This document shows, piece by piece, positions 50,282 through 58,963 of a DNA stretch of 64,000 nucleotides. Source of the stretch: CAYYYJ01 sp964631205. GTDB lineage: Archaea > Aenigmatarchaeota > Aenigmatarchaeia > QMZP01 > JACQNV01. Position 1 is the stretch's first letter, and every line of letters begins with the position of its first letter. The notes beneath the pieces are model-generated. The model had not been told where the DNA came from, searched no databases, and worked only from the letters and a program-made list of their open reading frames with translations. The stretch spans positions 62,001 to 126,000 of the forward strand of contig CAZVWU010000001.1 in the NCBI GenBank assembly GCA_964631205.1. Reading direction: 5' to 3'. The translations under genes were made by a program, and so were the position numbers.

Positions 50282-51304
50282 ATGGGCGTTTCTCTGGGCA
50301 AACTGGTAGCAGATTCAAAAAAAGAAATAGATTTTGAATATTTGAGAGGAAAGACTATAGGGATTGATGCATACAACTGGATGTACCAGTTCCTTTCCGT
50401 AATAAGGGACAGGTTTACTGGGGAGCCTCTAAGAGACCCTAAAGGGAAGATCACATCCCATCTTTCAGGTTTGTTTTACAGAACAGCAAGACTGTTAGAG
50501 GCAGAGATAATACCAGTGTATGTATTTGACGGAAAGCCTCCTGAGTGGAAAAAGAGAACAATAGAGGAAAGAAAAAAGATTAGGCAAGAAGCTGAAGAGA
50601 AATGGAAAGAAGCTGTAGAAAAAGGTGAAGAGGCGATAAAATATGCGCAAGGCGCGTCCAGATTAACAGATGAAATGATTGAAGAAGCAAAAAAGCTGCT
50701 GGAGGCTATGGGAGTGAGCTGGGTTCAGGCGCCTTCGGAGGGGGAGGCTCAGGTTGCTTATATGGTAAAGGATGGCCAGTTATGGGCAGGGGCAAGCCAG
50801 GATTTTGACAGCCTGCTTTTTGGCTCACAGAGATTAATAAGAAACCTAAATATTACAGGAAGGAAAAAACTCCCTAATAAGCAGGTTTATGTTGAAGTTA
50901 AACCAGAAATCATAGAGCTTAAAGACCTTTTTTCCAATCTCGGGATAGATAATGAGCAGTTGATTTTAATCGGCCTTCTAATAGGCACTGATTTCAATCC
51001 CGGAGTAAAGGGCTACGGACCTTTAAAAGCTTTGGAGTTGGTTAAAAAAGAGAAAACAGCAGAAAAAGTAAAGGCTGCAGTAAACTGGGATTTTGTGATA
51101 CCTATTGAGGCTCTTTTGGAATTTTTTAAAACACCTCCATCTGAGGATATGAAAATTGAGAAGAATAAGATGGACATCGAGAAGTTAAAGAAGCTGCTCG
51201 TTGACAACCATGGATTTGCAGAAGATAGGATAAATTCGATATCAGAAAAGCTCGCCAATCTAAAAAAATCCTCTGCTGCAAGCCTTAATAAGTTCTTGAA
51301 ATAA
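50282..51304 (+). CDS. fen: flap endonuclease 1
   Basis: 340 residues: N-domain MGVSLGKLVADSKKEIDF and GIDAYNWMYQF with catalytic Asp, I-domain WVQAPSEGEAQVAYM and DFDSLLFGS, helix-hairpin-helix GLLIGTDFNPGVKGYGP. The C-terminus SLNKFLK resembles a PCNA-interacting motif. It removes 5' flaps in Okazaki-fragment processing and repair. Confidence 0.96.
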   Translation: MGVSLGKLVADSKKEIDFEYLRGKTIGIDAYNWMYQFLSVIRDRFTGEPLRDPKGKITSHLSGLFYRTARLLEAEIIPVYVFDGKPPEWKKRTIEERKKIRQEAEEKWKEAVEKGEEAIKYAQGASRLTDEMIEEAKKLLEAMGVSWVQAPSEGEAQVAYMVKDGQLWAGASQDFDSLLFGSQRLIRNLNITGRKKLPNKQVYVEVKPEIIELKDLFSNLGIDNEQLILIGLLIGTDFNPGVKGYGPLKALELVKKEKTAEKVKAAVNWDFVIPIEALLEFFKTPPSEDMKIEKNKMDIEKLKKLLVDNHGFAEDRINSISEKLANLKKSSAASLNKFLK

Positions 51305-51368
51305 CTATTAAAAGGCAATTAGAAATATAGTAGATTCTCTAAAGAACTTGTGTTCGCGCCAGCCTGCT

Positions 51369-51647
51369 ATGAGCGAAGTTTTTGATGTTATAAAAGAAAT
51401 TATCTGGACAATAATATCCGAAAGCATAGGGATAATTATCCATCTAGGCAAGCTTTTCATAGAGCTGCTAAAAGCGATAAGCCCGATTTCGACATCAGGT
51501 CCAACAGGCTTTATCTTATCTGCCCTGATTGTCGGGGGTGTTGTGTATTTTATAGGCAGATATGTTTTCCATCTAGGCAAGAATTCAATCCTTCTATTAG
51601 TTTTTGGGTTAATCATGTTTATTGCAGCTGTCACGAGTGTCATTTAA
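51369..51647 (+). CDS. small membrane protein
   Basis: 92 residues from ATG 51369 (MSEVFDVIKEIIWTIISESI) with hydrophobic segments at about 18-35, 47-65 and 72-90. No family recognised. It is between FEN-1 and the structured repeat element at 51735. Confidence 0.55.
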   Translation: MSEVFDVIKEIIWTIISESIGIIIHLGKLFIELLKAISPISTSGPTGFILSALIVGGVVYFIGRYVFHLGKNSILLLVFGLIMFIAAVTSVI

Positions 51648-51734
51648 GTAATTTTGCAAGAGCAGATTTTCTTTTCGTTAACGTATACCATTTTACAAAA
51701 GAAGTGGAAGCGATGCGAACGAAGTGGATTTCAG

Positions 51735-51809
51735 TTGGAAGCTGACATCGGTCAGCTTCGTCCCTTCGACAGCTCCTTTGGGATCTCAGCCCTTTCTTGA
51801 AAAGGGCTG
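51735..51809. repeat. two-hairpin module shared with the tRNA-Gln intron
   Basis: Hairpin A is GAAGCTGAC/GTCAGCTTC at 51737-51759; CGTCCCTTCGA and GCTCCTTTGG follow, then hairpin B CAGCCCTTTC/AAAGGGCTG at 51787-51809. The same order, spacer words CGTCCCTTTCGA and GCTCCTTTTTGG and hairpin B loop TCTTGAA occur in the D-loop intron of tRNA-Gln (53492-53591). No tRNA halves surround this copy. It fills the 247-bp gap before the next gene. Confidence 0.65.
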
Positions 51810-51894
51810 AAAAGAAAAGGTTATGATATGGAACCAATTGCCTGTTTTCTTTCCCTTAAGGCTTTCTTTGGAAAGAGTTTATGGAAAGAAAGGC

Positions 51895-52434
51895 TTATTT
51901 TACTGTTAGTTTTTTGATTTTCTCTTCCAGCTCCTTTTCTTGCTTCTCCTCATCAGAATTGGAGGAGGCTCCAGGAGCAGGTTTTGTAGAATTCTCCGCT
52001 GTTTTCGTTGTGTTTGCATTGCTTTCTGCCTTAGGGACAGAAGTGACAACAGGCATATTTATTGGAGGGGGCAGCTGCAGATCATCAGCTAACTGGAGGG
52101 CTTTCATCACGCATCTCCTGAAAAGGAAATTCAAAACCTCTATGGCTTCCTCATCAGGCAAGGTTTTCTTCTTTTTCCAGAAATCAAGGGCCAGTTGGTT
52201 GTCATTATTGGAAATGTAAAAAAGCTGGCCTGAAATCTTTATTGAGCCCATATCAGGGTTATAGGCTGTCAAGAAATCAAACTCCACCTCAAGGGCTTTT
52301 TTTTCAAGGCCCTGCATGTCGACTTCCTTGACACCCTTTATTGTAGGGGTGGAAACTATATTTATTTTCGAGCTTGCAATCTCTTTTCCCCGTTTAGCTT
52401 GGATGTCGACTATTGTAAAACCTACAACTGGCAT
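51895..52434 (-). CDS. conserved-looking hypothetical protein (179 aa)
   Basis: An N-terminal beta-rich domain (GFTIVDIQAKRGKEI, KALEVEFDFLTAYNPDMGSI, SGQLFYISN) is followed by helix RCVMKALQLADDL with LQLPPPINMPVV and a disordered Ser/Thr/Glu tail. The strand-helix order and closing Pro-rich segment recall SecB-like proteins, but this is a weak resemblance. Confidence 0.6.
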   Translation of the reverse strand: MPVVGFTIVDIQAKRGKEIASSKINIVSTPTIKGVKEVDMQGLEKKALEVEFDFLTAYNPDMGSIKISGQLFYISNNDNQLALDFWKKKKTLPDEEAIEVLNFLFRRCVMKALQLADDLQLPPPINMPVVTSVPKAESNANTTKTAENSTKPAPGASSNSDEEKQEKELEEKIKKLTVK

Positions 52435-52522
52435 AAAAATCCTTTTACCAAGTACTATTAGTTGTATGTTAGTTTTAAATATTATACTATCACTATATGT
52501 ATAGGGTCATTGTTGGTTATTT

Positions 52523-53053
52523 ATGGAGGTTCTAGTCCCGCTTGTTGACGGCTTTGAAGAAATAGAGGCTGTTACTATTATTGATGTGCTGAGAAGGGCA
52601 GGGATAAATGTGACAACAGTGGGTATGCCAAGCACAATGATCAAAGGTGCGCATGGTTTACAGACGATGGCCGATAAAAAATTTGACATGGTTAATGTGA
52701 GAGATTTTGATTCAATCGTGCTCCCTGGGGGGCCTGGTTATGAGGTGATGCTAAAATCAGAGAAAATACTTAACACAATCGCAGATTTTGATTCCAGGGG
52801 AAAGGTGGTCGGTGCAATATGCGCTGCGCCTACTGTATTGGTCAAGGCAGGAGTCCTCTCAGACAAGAAAGCAACAATATATCCGGGGATGGAAAAGGAG
52901 ATACCAAGGCCAAGAGCAGACAAAGTTGTTGTAGATGGGAATATTATAACAAGCCAGGGCCCTGGAACAGCAATGGAATTTTCTTTAAAATTAGTTGAAA
53001 TTCTTGTTGGAAGGGACAAGGCCGCCCAGCTGAAAAGGGACCTCGTGCATTAA
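52523..53053 (+). CDS. DJ-1/PfpI-family protein
   Basis: 176 residues: VPLVDGFEEIEAVTIID carries the conserved Glu, VLPGGPGYEVM the loop and VGAICAAPTVL the reactive Cys. The family includes glyoxalase/deglycase-like chaperones and proteases. The winged-helix gene begins 2 bp after its stop. Confidence 0.9.
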   Translation: MEVLVPLVDGFEEIEAVTIIDVLRRAGINVTTVGMPSTMIKGAHGLQTMADKKFDMVNVRDFDSIVLPGGPGYEVMLKSEKILNTIADFDSRGKVVGAICAAPTVLVKAGVLSDKKATIYPGMEKEIPRPRADKVVVDGNIITSQGPGTAMEFSLKLVEILVGRDKAAQLKRDLVH

Positions 53054-53055
53054 AT

Positions 53056-53307
53056 ATGCTGTCAAACCAAGAGATATCGATATTGCAGATTGTTTCTCAA
53101 AAGCTACTAGTCAAAAAAACCGAGCTCTTAAATACCGTGAAGGGGCCGGATGACACAACTGTCATCGCTTCAATTGAGAGGTTAAAAAGCGGCGGCTTGA
53201 TAGACATCCTTAGCCCAATGGGGGAAACTTCTTTTGCAATTACACAAAAGGGGATGAAGTTCCTTTCTTCGGAACCGCAGGGGAACCAAGGTTCCCCCTC
53301 AGTTTGA
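53056..53307 (+). CDS. small winged-helix protein
   Basis: 83 residues: EISILQIVSQKLLVKKTELLN, VIASIERLKSGGLIDIL and FAITQKGMKFLSS fit a winged helix-turn-helix. It may regulate the DJ-1 gene it follows; no specific family is certain. Confidence 0.65.
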   Translation: MLSNQEISILQIVSQKLLVKKTELLNTVKGPDDTTVIASIERLKSGGLIDILSPMGETSFAITQKGMKFLSSEPQGNQGSPSV

Positions 53308-53337
53308 CGCTCTTCCTGATCCCCCTCCTGCTTATGA

Positions 53338-53608
53338 TAGCCCCGCCAGGATTCGAACCTGGGTCAATGGGTGTCTTTTTTCACAAACAGGCTTCTGCCT
53401 GTTTCAAATCTTTGGCTGAAAACCAAAGCCCACTATCCTTGGCCATTGTCTACATTTGCCTTTGGAAGCCGTAAAAATTTCTGAAGAAAGCTGGAAACAG
53501 ATCCTTAACAATTGGATAAGATCTGTTTCGTCCCTTTCGAAGAAATTTTAGGCTCCTTTTTGGCATAAGCCTTTTTCTTGAAAAAAGGCTTAACTAGACG
53601 ACGGGGCT
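53338..53608 (-). tRNA. tRNA-Gln (TTG) interrupted by two introns
   Basis: Acceptor AGCCCCG (53608-53602) pairs with CGGGGCT; T-arm CCAGG TTCGAAT CCTGG is intact and A73 is at 53338. Anticodon stem GTGGG/CCCAT encloses CTTTGG and A38; anticodon TTG at 53426-53424. A 37/38 intron covers about 53373-53422. A D-loop intron of about 147 nt (about 53445-53591) holds the two-hairpin module also seen at 51735. Confidence 0.85.
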
Positions 53609-53684
53609 ACTTCCATAATCTGTATATTCTGTAGCTTTATTAATAAGATTTAATTGTTTTTATTCTCTCAAAATAAGATATAGT

Positions 53685-54026
53685 ATGGTCCTCGGAATAG
53701 CATTATCGATTGCAGCATCTATTCTTTTCGGAATATCTATAGTCCTGCAGAAATACGGCCTAAAGAAAATTAAAAAGTTCAGCGTGAAAAACTTCATCTA
53801 TAGCAAAACATGGCTTCTTGGCATATTGATAGGGATGGGAGGAATAATAGTTTATATCATTGCCCTGAGCCTTGCAGACCTGTCAACTGTCCAGCCAGTG
53901 ACTGCGCTGACATTGATAATACCTGTAATAGCTGGCGTCTTTCTTTTCAAGGAAAAAGTAGGGAGGTTCGAATGGATTTTGTTATGTCTGGTAATATTCG
54001 GCATAATACTCGTGTCACTATCCTAA
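53685..54026 (+). CDS. EamA-like transporter, half protein 1
   Basis: 113 residues with four hydrophobic helices: LGIALSIAASILFGISIVLQ, WLLGILIGMGGIIVYIIAL, PVTALTLIIPVIAGVFL and ILLCLVIFGIILVSL. It has the small-multidrug-resistance/EamA half-unit pattern with ADLSTVQPV. The partner half gene overlaps its 3' end by 55 bp. Confidence 0.75.
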   Translation: MVLGIALSIAASILFGISIVLQKYGLKKIKKFSVKNFIYSKTWLLGILIGMGGIIVYIIALSLADLSTVQPVTALTLIIPVIAGVFLFKEKVGRFEWILLCLVIFGIILVSLS

Positions 54027-54352
54027 TTGCTGTTGCAGCTGGTTTGCTCATAGGTCTCGCAGGCTTTGTGATGAAGACAGTTGTTTCAGGCCTCGTTCTA
54101 GGAAAACCTTTCCTGATAACCGTTTTAACAAGCCCGCTTTCTTATGCAGCAGCTTTTCTTGGCCTTGTAGGATTCATTCTTTTCCAGAAAGCCCTAAAAA
54201 CAGGGAGGGTTACAATGATCACCCCAATAATGAACGGGATTTCAATAGTTATCCCTGTCATATTTGCTGTTCTTTTTTTGTCAGAGTCTTTGCCGCCGTT
54301 AAAGTTAGCTGGGATTATTTTGATTGTTACAGGGATAATTGGATTGAAATAG
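53972..54352 (+). CDS. EamA-like transporter, half protein 2
   Basis: 126 residues from ATG 53972 (GGGAGG five bases before). Helices VTILIAVAAGLLIGLAGFVM, AAAFLGLVGFILFQKAL, IVIPVIFAVLFL and LAGIILIVTGIIG with GRVTMITPIMNG complete a second four-helix half. The two halves probably form a dimeric DMT-type transporter. Substrate unknown. Confidence 0.7.
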   Translation: MDFVMSGNIRHNTRVTILIAVAAGLLIGLAGFVMKTVVSGLVLGKPFLITVLTSPLSYAAAFLGLVGFILFQKALKTGRVTMITPIMNGISIVIPVIFAVLFLSESLPPLKLAGIILIVTGIIGLK

Positions 54353-54383
54353 ATTTTATATAAAGCATCATGCAATATTCATC

Positions 54384-55049
54384 ATGCTTGACCAAATCTT
54401 GGCTCTTATAAATGCAATCTATTCTATCCCAGACCTTATAGGCTGGGGGGGCTATGTAATACTATTCCTGATAATTTTTGCAGAAACAGGCCTTTTGTTA
54501 GGGTTTTTCCTTCCAGGGGATTCTTTGCTTATAACTGCGGGCCTTTTTGCGGCGGGCGGAAAGCTTGACATAGTAATACTTAATATTACTTTAATAGCCG
54601 CTGCAATAATAGGCGACTCAACAGGTTACTGGTGCGGCAACAGGCTCGGCCGCCGCCTTTTCCAAAAAGAAAACTCAAGATTGTTCAAGAAAAAGCACCT
54701 CCTCAAGGCAAAAATATTTTATGACAAGCACGGCGGAAAAACAATAATACTTGCGCGGTTCATGCCTGTAATAAGGACGTTCGCTCCGCTTGTCGCAGGG
54801 ACAGCCGAAATGCCTTACAAAAAATTCGCAATGTTTAATATTGTCGGCGGAGTGCTTTGGGTAATGAGCATGACGCTAATAGGTTATTTCATAGGCTCTT
54901 CTGTCCCCAATATAGAAAAACATATCGGAATCCTGGTGATTTTTGTTGTGCTATTGTCTTTTGTCCCCGCAATCATAGGGTATATAATGGAAAAAAAGAA
55001 AAAAGGCAAACAACATACGGATTTATCTGCGGCCCCTTTGCCAGCTTAA
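54384..55049 (+). CDS. DedA-family membrane protein
   Basis: 221 residues. AETGLLLGFFLPGDSLLITAG is the DedA/VTT signature (re-entrant loop with the acidic residue and FLPGD), and RFMPVIRTFAPLVAGTAEM carries the conserved arginine and proline. Family members act as undecaprenyl- or other lipid-linked flippases or DMT permeases. Its last 4 bp overlap leuS convergently. Confidence 0.9.
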   Translation: MLDQILALINAIYSIPDLIGWGGYVILFLIIFAETGLLLGFFLPGDSLLITAGLFAAGGKLDIVILNITLIAAAIIGDSTGYWCGNRLGRRLFQKENSRLFKKKHLLKAKIFYDKHGGKTIILARFMPVIRTFAPLVAGTAEMPYKKFAMFNIVGGVLWVMSMTLIGYFIGSSVPNIEKHIGILVIFVVLLSFVPAIIGYIMEKKKKGKQHTDLSAAPLPA

Positions 55050-57724
55050 ATAATCTCAATGCCTGGTTTTCCTGGCTCAGCTTTTTTTGCGCGAGGGGAA
55101 GCTGATTTATCTGAAGACAAAATTTCTATTTTGCAATTAAACTCTTTTTCGAAAATTTCTTTTGATTTTTTCAGCATTTCCAATTCTTCTTTTTGATTTA
55201 GAATAATTTCTGGTATTTTAGATGGATCCTTCACCAGAGCTGTTGCTATCCCGGGGACATCTTTCCCGTGTTTTTTCATCCCAGAATCTTTCATAACTTC
55301 CTTTAGAATCTCACCTGTGTTGTGGGTTTTTTCCAGAAGGGCTTTCACTTTTTTAAATAAAAGGTATTTCCAATCTTCTGAAACAAACAGATTTATTTTT
55401 TCCGGTTTTTCTATTTTCAAAAGTGTTAGGACTTCTTTTATATCTTTAACAGATTTATCAATAATGTCTTCTAAATATTCTGCTTTTTCGTCTATTTTCT
55501 TGGGATCGGATTTTGGCCACCTTTCAACAGAAACAAATGTTTTATTGCCTAGCCTTTCCCATAGCTCCTCTGCAAGGTGTGGCATAAACGGTGACAAAAG
55601 CAGGCATAGGGCACCCACCGATTTTTTGAAGGCCTTTTCGCTTATATACTCTGATTTTGAATGGAGAGTGTTTACATAATCCATTATCTTCCCTATTGCT
55701 TTGTTAAACCCAAAGCCCTCTATTTCTTCGGTAACATATTTTATTGTTTTGTTCATTTTGCTCTCGACATATGCATCCTTGCTACCACTCCCGCTTTTGT
55801 GCTCGCCGAGCCTGTAAACCCTATTTACAAACCTGTAAACTCCTTCAACCCCTTTATCTGACCACTCCATCTCCTTCTCCGGGGAGCCTACAAACAAAAG
55901 GAAAAGCCGTGCAGTATCTATCCCGTATTTTTCAGACATCTCTTCTTGCGTGACAACATTTCCCACACTCTTGCTCATTTTGTGGCCGTCTTTGTAAACA
56001 ATCCCCTGGTTAAACAGCCTTGAAAACGGCTCGTCAAAATTCACCAGACCCATATCCTTCAACACCTTCGTGAAAAATCTGGCATACAGCAAGTGCATTA
56101 CAGCATGCTCTGCGCCCCCAATGTACTGATCCACTTGCATCCAATAGTTTACAGCCTTTTTGTCAAAAGCAAAGCCGTTTATGTGGGGGTTGCAGAACCT
56201 TAGGAAATACCAGGAACTGTCAACAAATGTGTCCATTGTATCGGTTTCCCTTTTCGCCTGGCCTCCGCAAGATGGACATTTTGTATTTACAAACTCCTCT
56301 GTATTTGCAAGAGGGTTTCCTTTCCCTGTGAACACCGCGTTTTCAGGAAGTAGAACAGGCAAATCTTTTTCTGGAACAGGGACCATCCCGCATTTGTCGC
56401 AGTAAATTATTGGTATCGGCGTCCCCCAATACCTCTGCCTTGAAATCAGCCAGTCGCGGAATTTATAGTTAGTTTTTCTTTTTGCAAAACCTTTTTGCTC
56501 AAGCCATCCCATCATAGGCTCCCTTGATTCAAGATAATTTTTTCCTTCCATATCCTTTGGTTCAATCAATACACCCTCATCATCCCTGTAAAATTCCTCA
56601 AAAGCCTCCACACTTTTTCTTCTTTTAGAGTCTCTTGGGACAAGCACAACTTTCAAAGGTATCCCATATTTTTTCGCAAACCTGAAATCCCTTTCATCGT
56701 GTGCAGAACATTTCACAATCCCAGTCCCGTAATCAACGAGCGCATAGCTTGCAACCCATATTGGCAGGTTCCCATTCCCAAGAGGGTCTTCAACATACCG
56801 CCCTGTAAAAACGCCTTCAATTTCTTTTTCTATGCTGAAATCCCCTGATGACTTTTTCCTCCTTATCATATCAACAAAATCTATAACCTTTTTTTCATAC
56901 ACAGTTCCCTTTACCAATTTTTTTACAAGAGGATGCTCAGGCGCAATCACATAAAAAGTGTCTGCAAAGGCCATCTGAGGCACGCTGTTAAAGTTTTCTA
57001 CAGTAATATCCATGCCGTTTACTTTTGCAGAAAATAGCAGGCCTTCACTTTTCCCAATCCAGTTCTCCTGCATTTTTTTGATTTTTTCGGGCCATTGGAG
57101 CTTGTCGAGATCTTTTAGCAACCTCTCAGCATATTCTGTTATTTTGAAAAACCATTGCTCAAGCCTTTTTTCCTCCACCAGCGATTCGCATCTCCAGCAT
57201 TTTCCATTCTCCACCTGCTCATTTGCAAGGACACTTTTGCATTTTGGGCACCAGTTAACAGGGGCCTCTTTTTTGTAGGCCAGCCCTTTTTTAAAAAACT
57301 GCAGGAAAAACCACTGGTTCCACCTGTAATACTCAGGTTCACAAGTCGCGAACTTTCTTGTCCAGTCATAGCTGAGCCCGAGGGCCCTCTGGTTCTTTTC
57401 TATCCCTGCCATTGCATTTTCCGTGTAGGCCTTCGGGTGGCTTTTGTTTTTTATTGCCGCGTTTTCGGCTGGCAAGCCAAAGGCATCGTAGCCCATTGGA
57501 TAAAGCACATTGAAACCTTGCATCCTTTTGAACCGAGCAATGCAATCGCCCATTGCATAATTCCTCACATGCCCCATGTGAAGGCCAGACCAAGAAGGAT
57601 ACGGAAACATTTCCAGGCAATAAAACTTCTTCTTTTTTGCATTCTCCTTTACTTTGAATATCCCTGCCTTCTCCCACCTCTCCTGCCACTTCTTCTCAAT
57701 TTTTTTGAAGTCAATTTCTGACAT
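55046..57724 (-). CDS. leuS: leucyl-tRNA synthetase, bacterial type
   Basis: 892 residues from ATG 57724. HIGH-type HMGHVRNYAMGDCIARFKR, then MGYDAFGLPAENAAIKNKSHP, zinc CPKCKSVLANEQVENGKCWRC, the editing insert and KMSKSVGNVV. The order of the N-terminal motifs and insertions fits bacterial LeuRS rather than the archaeal form. It charges tRNA-Leu, of which an intron-rich gene is at 32800-33172. Divergent from the peptide operon at 57808. Confidence 0.93.
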   Translation of the reverse strand: MSEIDFKKIEKKWQERWEKAGIFKVKENAKKKKFYCLEMFPYPSWSGLHMGHVRNYAMGDCIARFKRMQGFNVLYPMGYDAFGLPAENAAIKNKSHPKAYTENAMAGIEKNQRALGLSYDWTRKFATCEPEYYRWNQWFFLQFFKKGLAYKKEAPVNWCPKCKSVLANEQVENGKCWRCESLVEEKRLEQWFFKITEYAERLLKDLDKLQWPEKIKKMQENWIGKSEGLLFSAKVNGMDITVENFNSVPQMAFADTFYVIAPEHPLVKKLVKGTVYEKKVIDFVDMIRRKKSSGDFSIEKEIEGVFTGRYVEDPLGNGNLPIWVASYALVDYGTGIVKCSAHDERDFRFAKKYGIPLKVVLVPRDSKRRKSVEAFEEFYRDDEGVLIEPKDMEGKNYLESREPMMGWLEQKGFAKRKTNYKFRDWLISRQRYWGTPIPIIYCDKCGMVPVPEKDLPVLLPENAVFTGKGNPLANTEEFVNTKCPSCGGQAKRETDTMDTFVDSSWYFLRFCNPHINGFAFDKKAVNYWMQVDQYIGGAEHAVMHLLYARFFTKVLKDMGLVNFDEPFSRLFNQGIVYKDGHKMSKSVGNVVTQEEMSEKYGIDTARLFLLFVGSPEKEMEWSDKGVEGVYRFVNRVYRLGEHKSGSGSKDAYVESKMNKTIKYVTEEIEGFGFNKAIGKIMDYVNTLHSKSEYISEKAFKKSVGALCLLLSPFMPHLAEELWERLGNKTFVSVERWPKSDPKKIDEKAEYLEDIIDKSVKDIKEVLTLLKIEKPEKINLFVSEDWKYLLFKKVKALLEKTHNTGEILKEVMKDSGMKKHGKDVPGIATALVKDPSKIPEIILNQKEELEMLKKSKEIFEKEFNCKIEILSSDKSASPRAKKAEPGKPGIEII

Positions 57725-57765
57725 AAAGGAAATATAGATGTCCATGCTGAGCTTTTAAAGCTAAG

Positions 57766-57803
57766 CTAACAAATTATATAACAGACTATTATATAAAGGA
57801 GGT
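57766..57803 (+). promoter_or_regulatory. promoter and strong RBS of the peptide-modification operon
   Basis: AAATTATATAAC (57769-57780) and ATTATATAAA provide TATA-like sequence. AAAGGAGG at 57796-57803 lies 5 bp before ATG 57808, the best Shine-Dalgarno in the region, and therefore selects the 25-codon ORF. Confidence 0.6.
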
Positions 57804-57807
57804 TTTT

Positions 57808-57885
57808 ATGAAAATAAAACAGATCCCTAAAAGAAAGGCGCTACTTCAGGGAGGCTGTGGCTATTCTTCTGAAAAGCCCAGATAA
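57808..57885 (+). CDS. candidate precursor peptide (25 aa) with Gly-Gly-Cys core junction
   Basis: The ORF begins MKIKQIPKRKALLQ, continues GG and then CGYSSEKPR before TAA. A basic leader ending in GG, a cleavage mark of C39-type peptidases, is followed by a nine-residue tail with Cys, Tyr and two Ser. Four genes after it encode two SagB-like oxidoreductases, an E1-like enzyme and a C39-like peptidase. The SD is strong. This supports a ribosomally made, modified peptide, but no product is known. Confidence 0.6.
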   Translation: MKIKQIPKRKALLQGGCGYSSEKPR

Positions 57886-57907
57886 CGCTTCAATCCCTTG
57901 AGCTAAT

Positions 57908-58963
57908 ATGACTAATTTATTTAGATTTAACCCTTTTTTAATAATTAGAAAGAATTCTAAACACAATGGACTTTTATTTGAAAATCCTCTAGATAAGACA
58001 GCTTTTATTTTAAATGATGTGGACATAACTAAACTCTTTGAAATTTCAAATGAGTGGACTGAATTACATAAACTGGAAATAAATATAGCCAAATATTTAA
58101 ATCTTAATAGAGAAGAAGCAAAACTATTGTGTAAAAATATAACAGTGAAAAAATCCCCGGAGTTTGAAAGATTGGAAACTGCGTATAGTTTGTGGGATTC
58201 CTATAACTGGAAAGAACCATTCATTTATTTACTTGCAACAAAGGATTACCCATTCTATGACAGGGTAGAGAACTATGATAAGACAGATTATACAACAATG
58301 AAAAGATACTCAGAAAAAAGCGATGTCCCAGATATTTATAAAATATATCAAAATTCTAAAATAAAACTCCCTCACCCGACTATTAGTGATACATCAATCG
58401 AGGATGCTTTAGAAGCCGGGTCTTATGCAAAAGGTCAAGCAGATTTAAAGTCTATTTCAAATATTCTTTTCTACACTTTTGGCAAAACAGGTATTATAAG
58501 ATTCCCTGTTTTGGGAGAATCTTTATTGAAGACCAGTCCTTCCGGTGGTTCTAGACATCCGACAGAGGCGTATGTATACTACAATAATGAAAAACTAAAT
58601 GGTCTATTTCATTATTCTGTCAAGGAACATTTACTAGAATGTATCAAAGGAGGTGATCATACCAATTTATTAAAGAAACTACTTTTCGAATTTGATGAGA
58701 AATATTTGAACTTTGATCCAAAAGCAATTATTTTTATAACCTCGTTATTTGAGAGAAATATGTGGAGGTACAGGGAACCTAGAACATTCAGATCAGTATT
58801 TTTTGATATGGGACATGTAATAGAAACCTTAAGCCTGCTCTGCAAAAGCTATGGTTTAAAGGCGCATATAAGCTATGGATTTAACTCTAAAAAGCTTGAG
58901 AAGTTTATTGGATTAGATGGATTTAAGGAGGGGGTGTTTTATTGTGTCATCATTGGAACCTAA
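57908..58963 (+). CDS. SagB/ThcOx-family flavin oxidoreductase 1
   Basis: 351 residues. After a helical N-terminal half comes a nitroreductase fold: LLKTSPSGGSRHPTEAYVYY, GLFHYSVKEHLLECI and FITSLFERNMWRYREPRTF followed by MGHVIETLSLLCKSYGLKA. These match SagB-type FMN dehydrogenases, which oxidise azolines in peptide maturation. It starts 22 bp after the small peptide ORF. Confidence 0.82.
   Translation: MTNLFRFNPFLIIRKNSKHNGLLFENPLDKTAFILNDVDITKLFEISNEWTELHKLEINIAKYLNLNREEAKLLCKNITVKKSPEFERLETAYSLWDSYNWKEPFIYLLATKDYPFYDRVENYDKTDYTTMKRYSEKSDVPDIYKIYQNSKIKLPHPTISDTSIEDALEAGSYAKGQADLKSISNILFYTFGKTGIIRFPVLGESLLKTSPSGGSRHPTEAYVYYNNEKLNGLFHYSVKEHLLECIKGGDHTNLLKKLLFEFDEKYLNFDPKAIIFITSLFERNMWRYREPRTFRSVFFDMGHVIETLSLLCKSYGLKAHISYGFNSKKLEKFIGLDGFKEGVFYCVIIGT

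Noticed and set aside
51648..51894. Another intron-split tRNA gene
   Set aside because: No acceptor, T-arm or anticodon stem halves could be found around the two-hairpin module.
57155..57721. Plus-strand ORF opposite the leuS start
   Set aside because: Antisense to conserved LeuRS motifs including the HIGH region.
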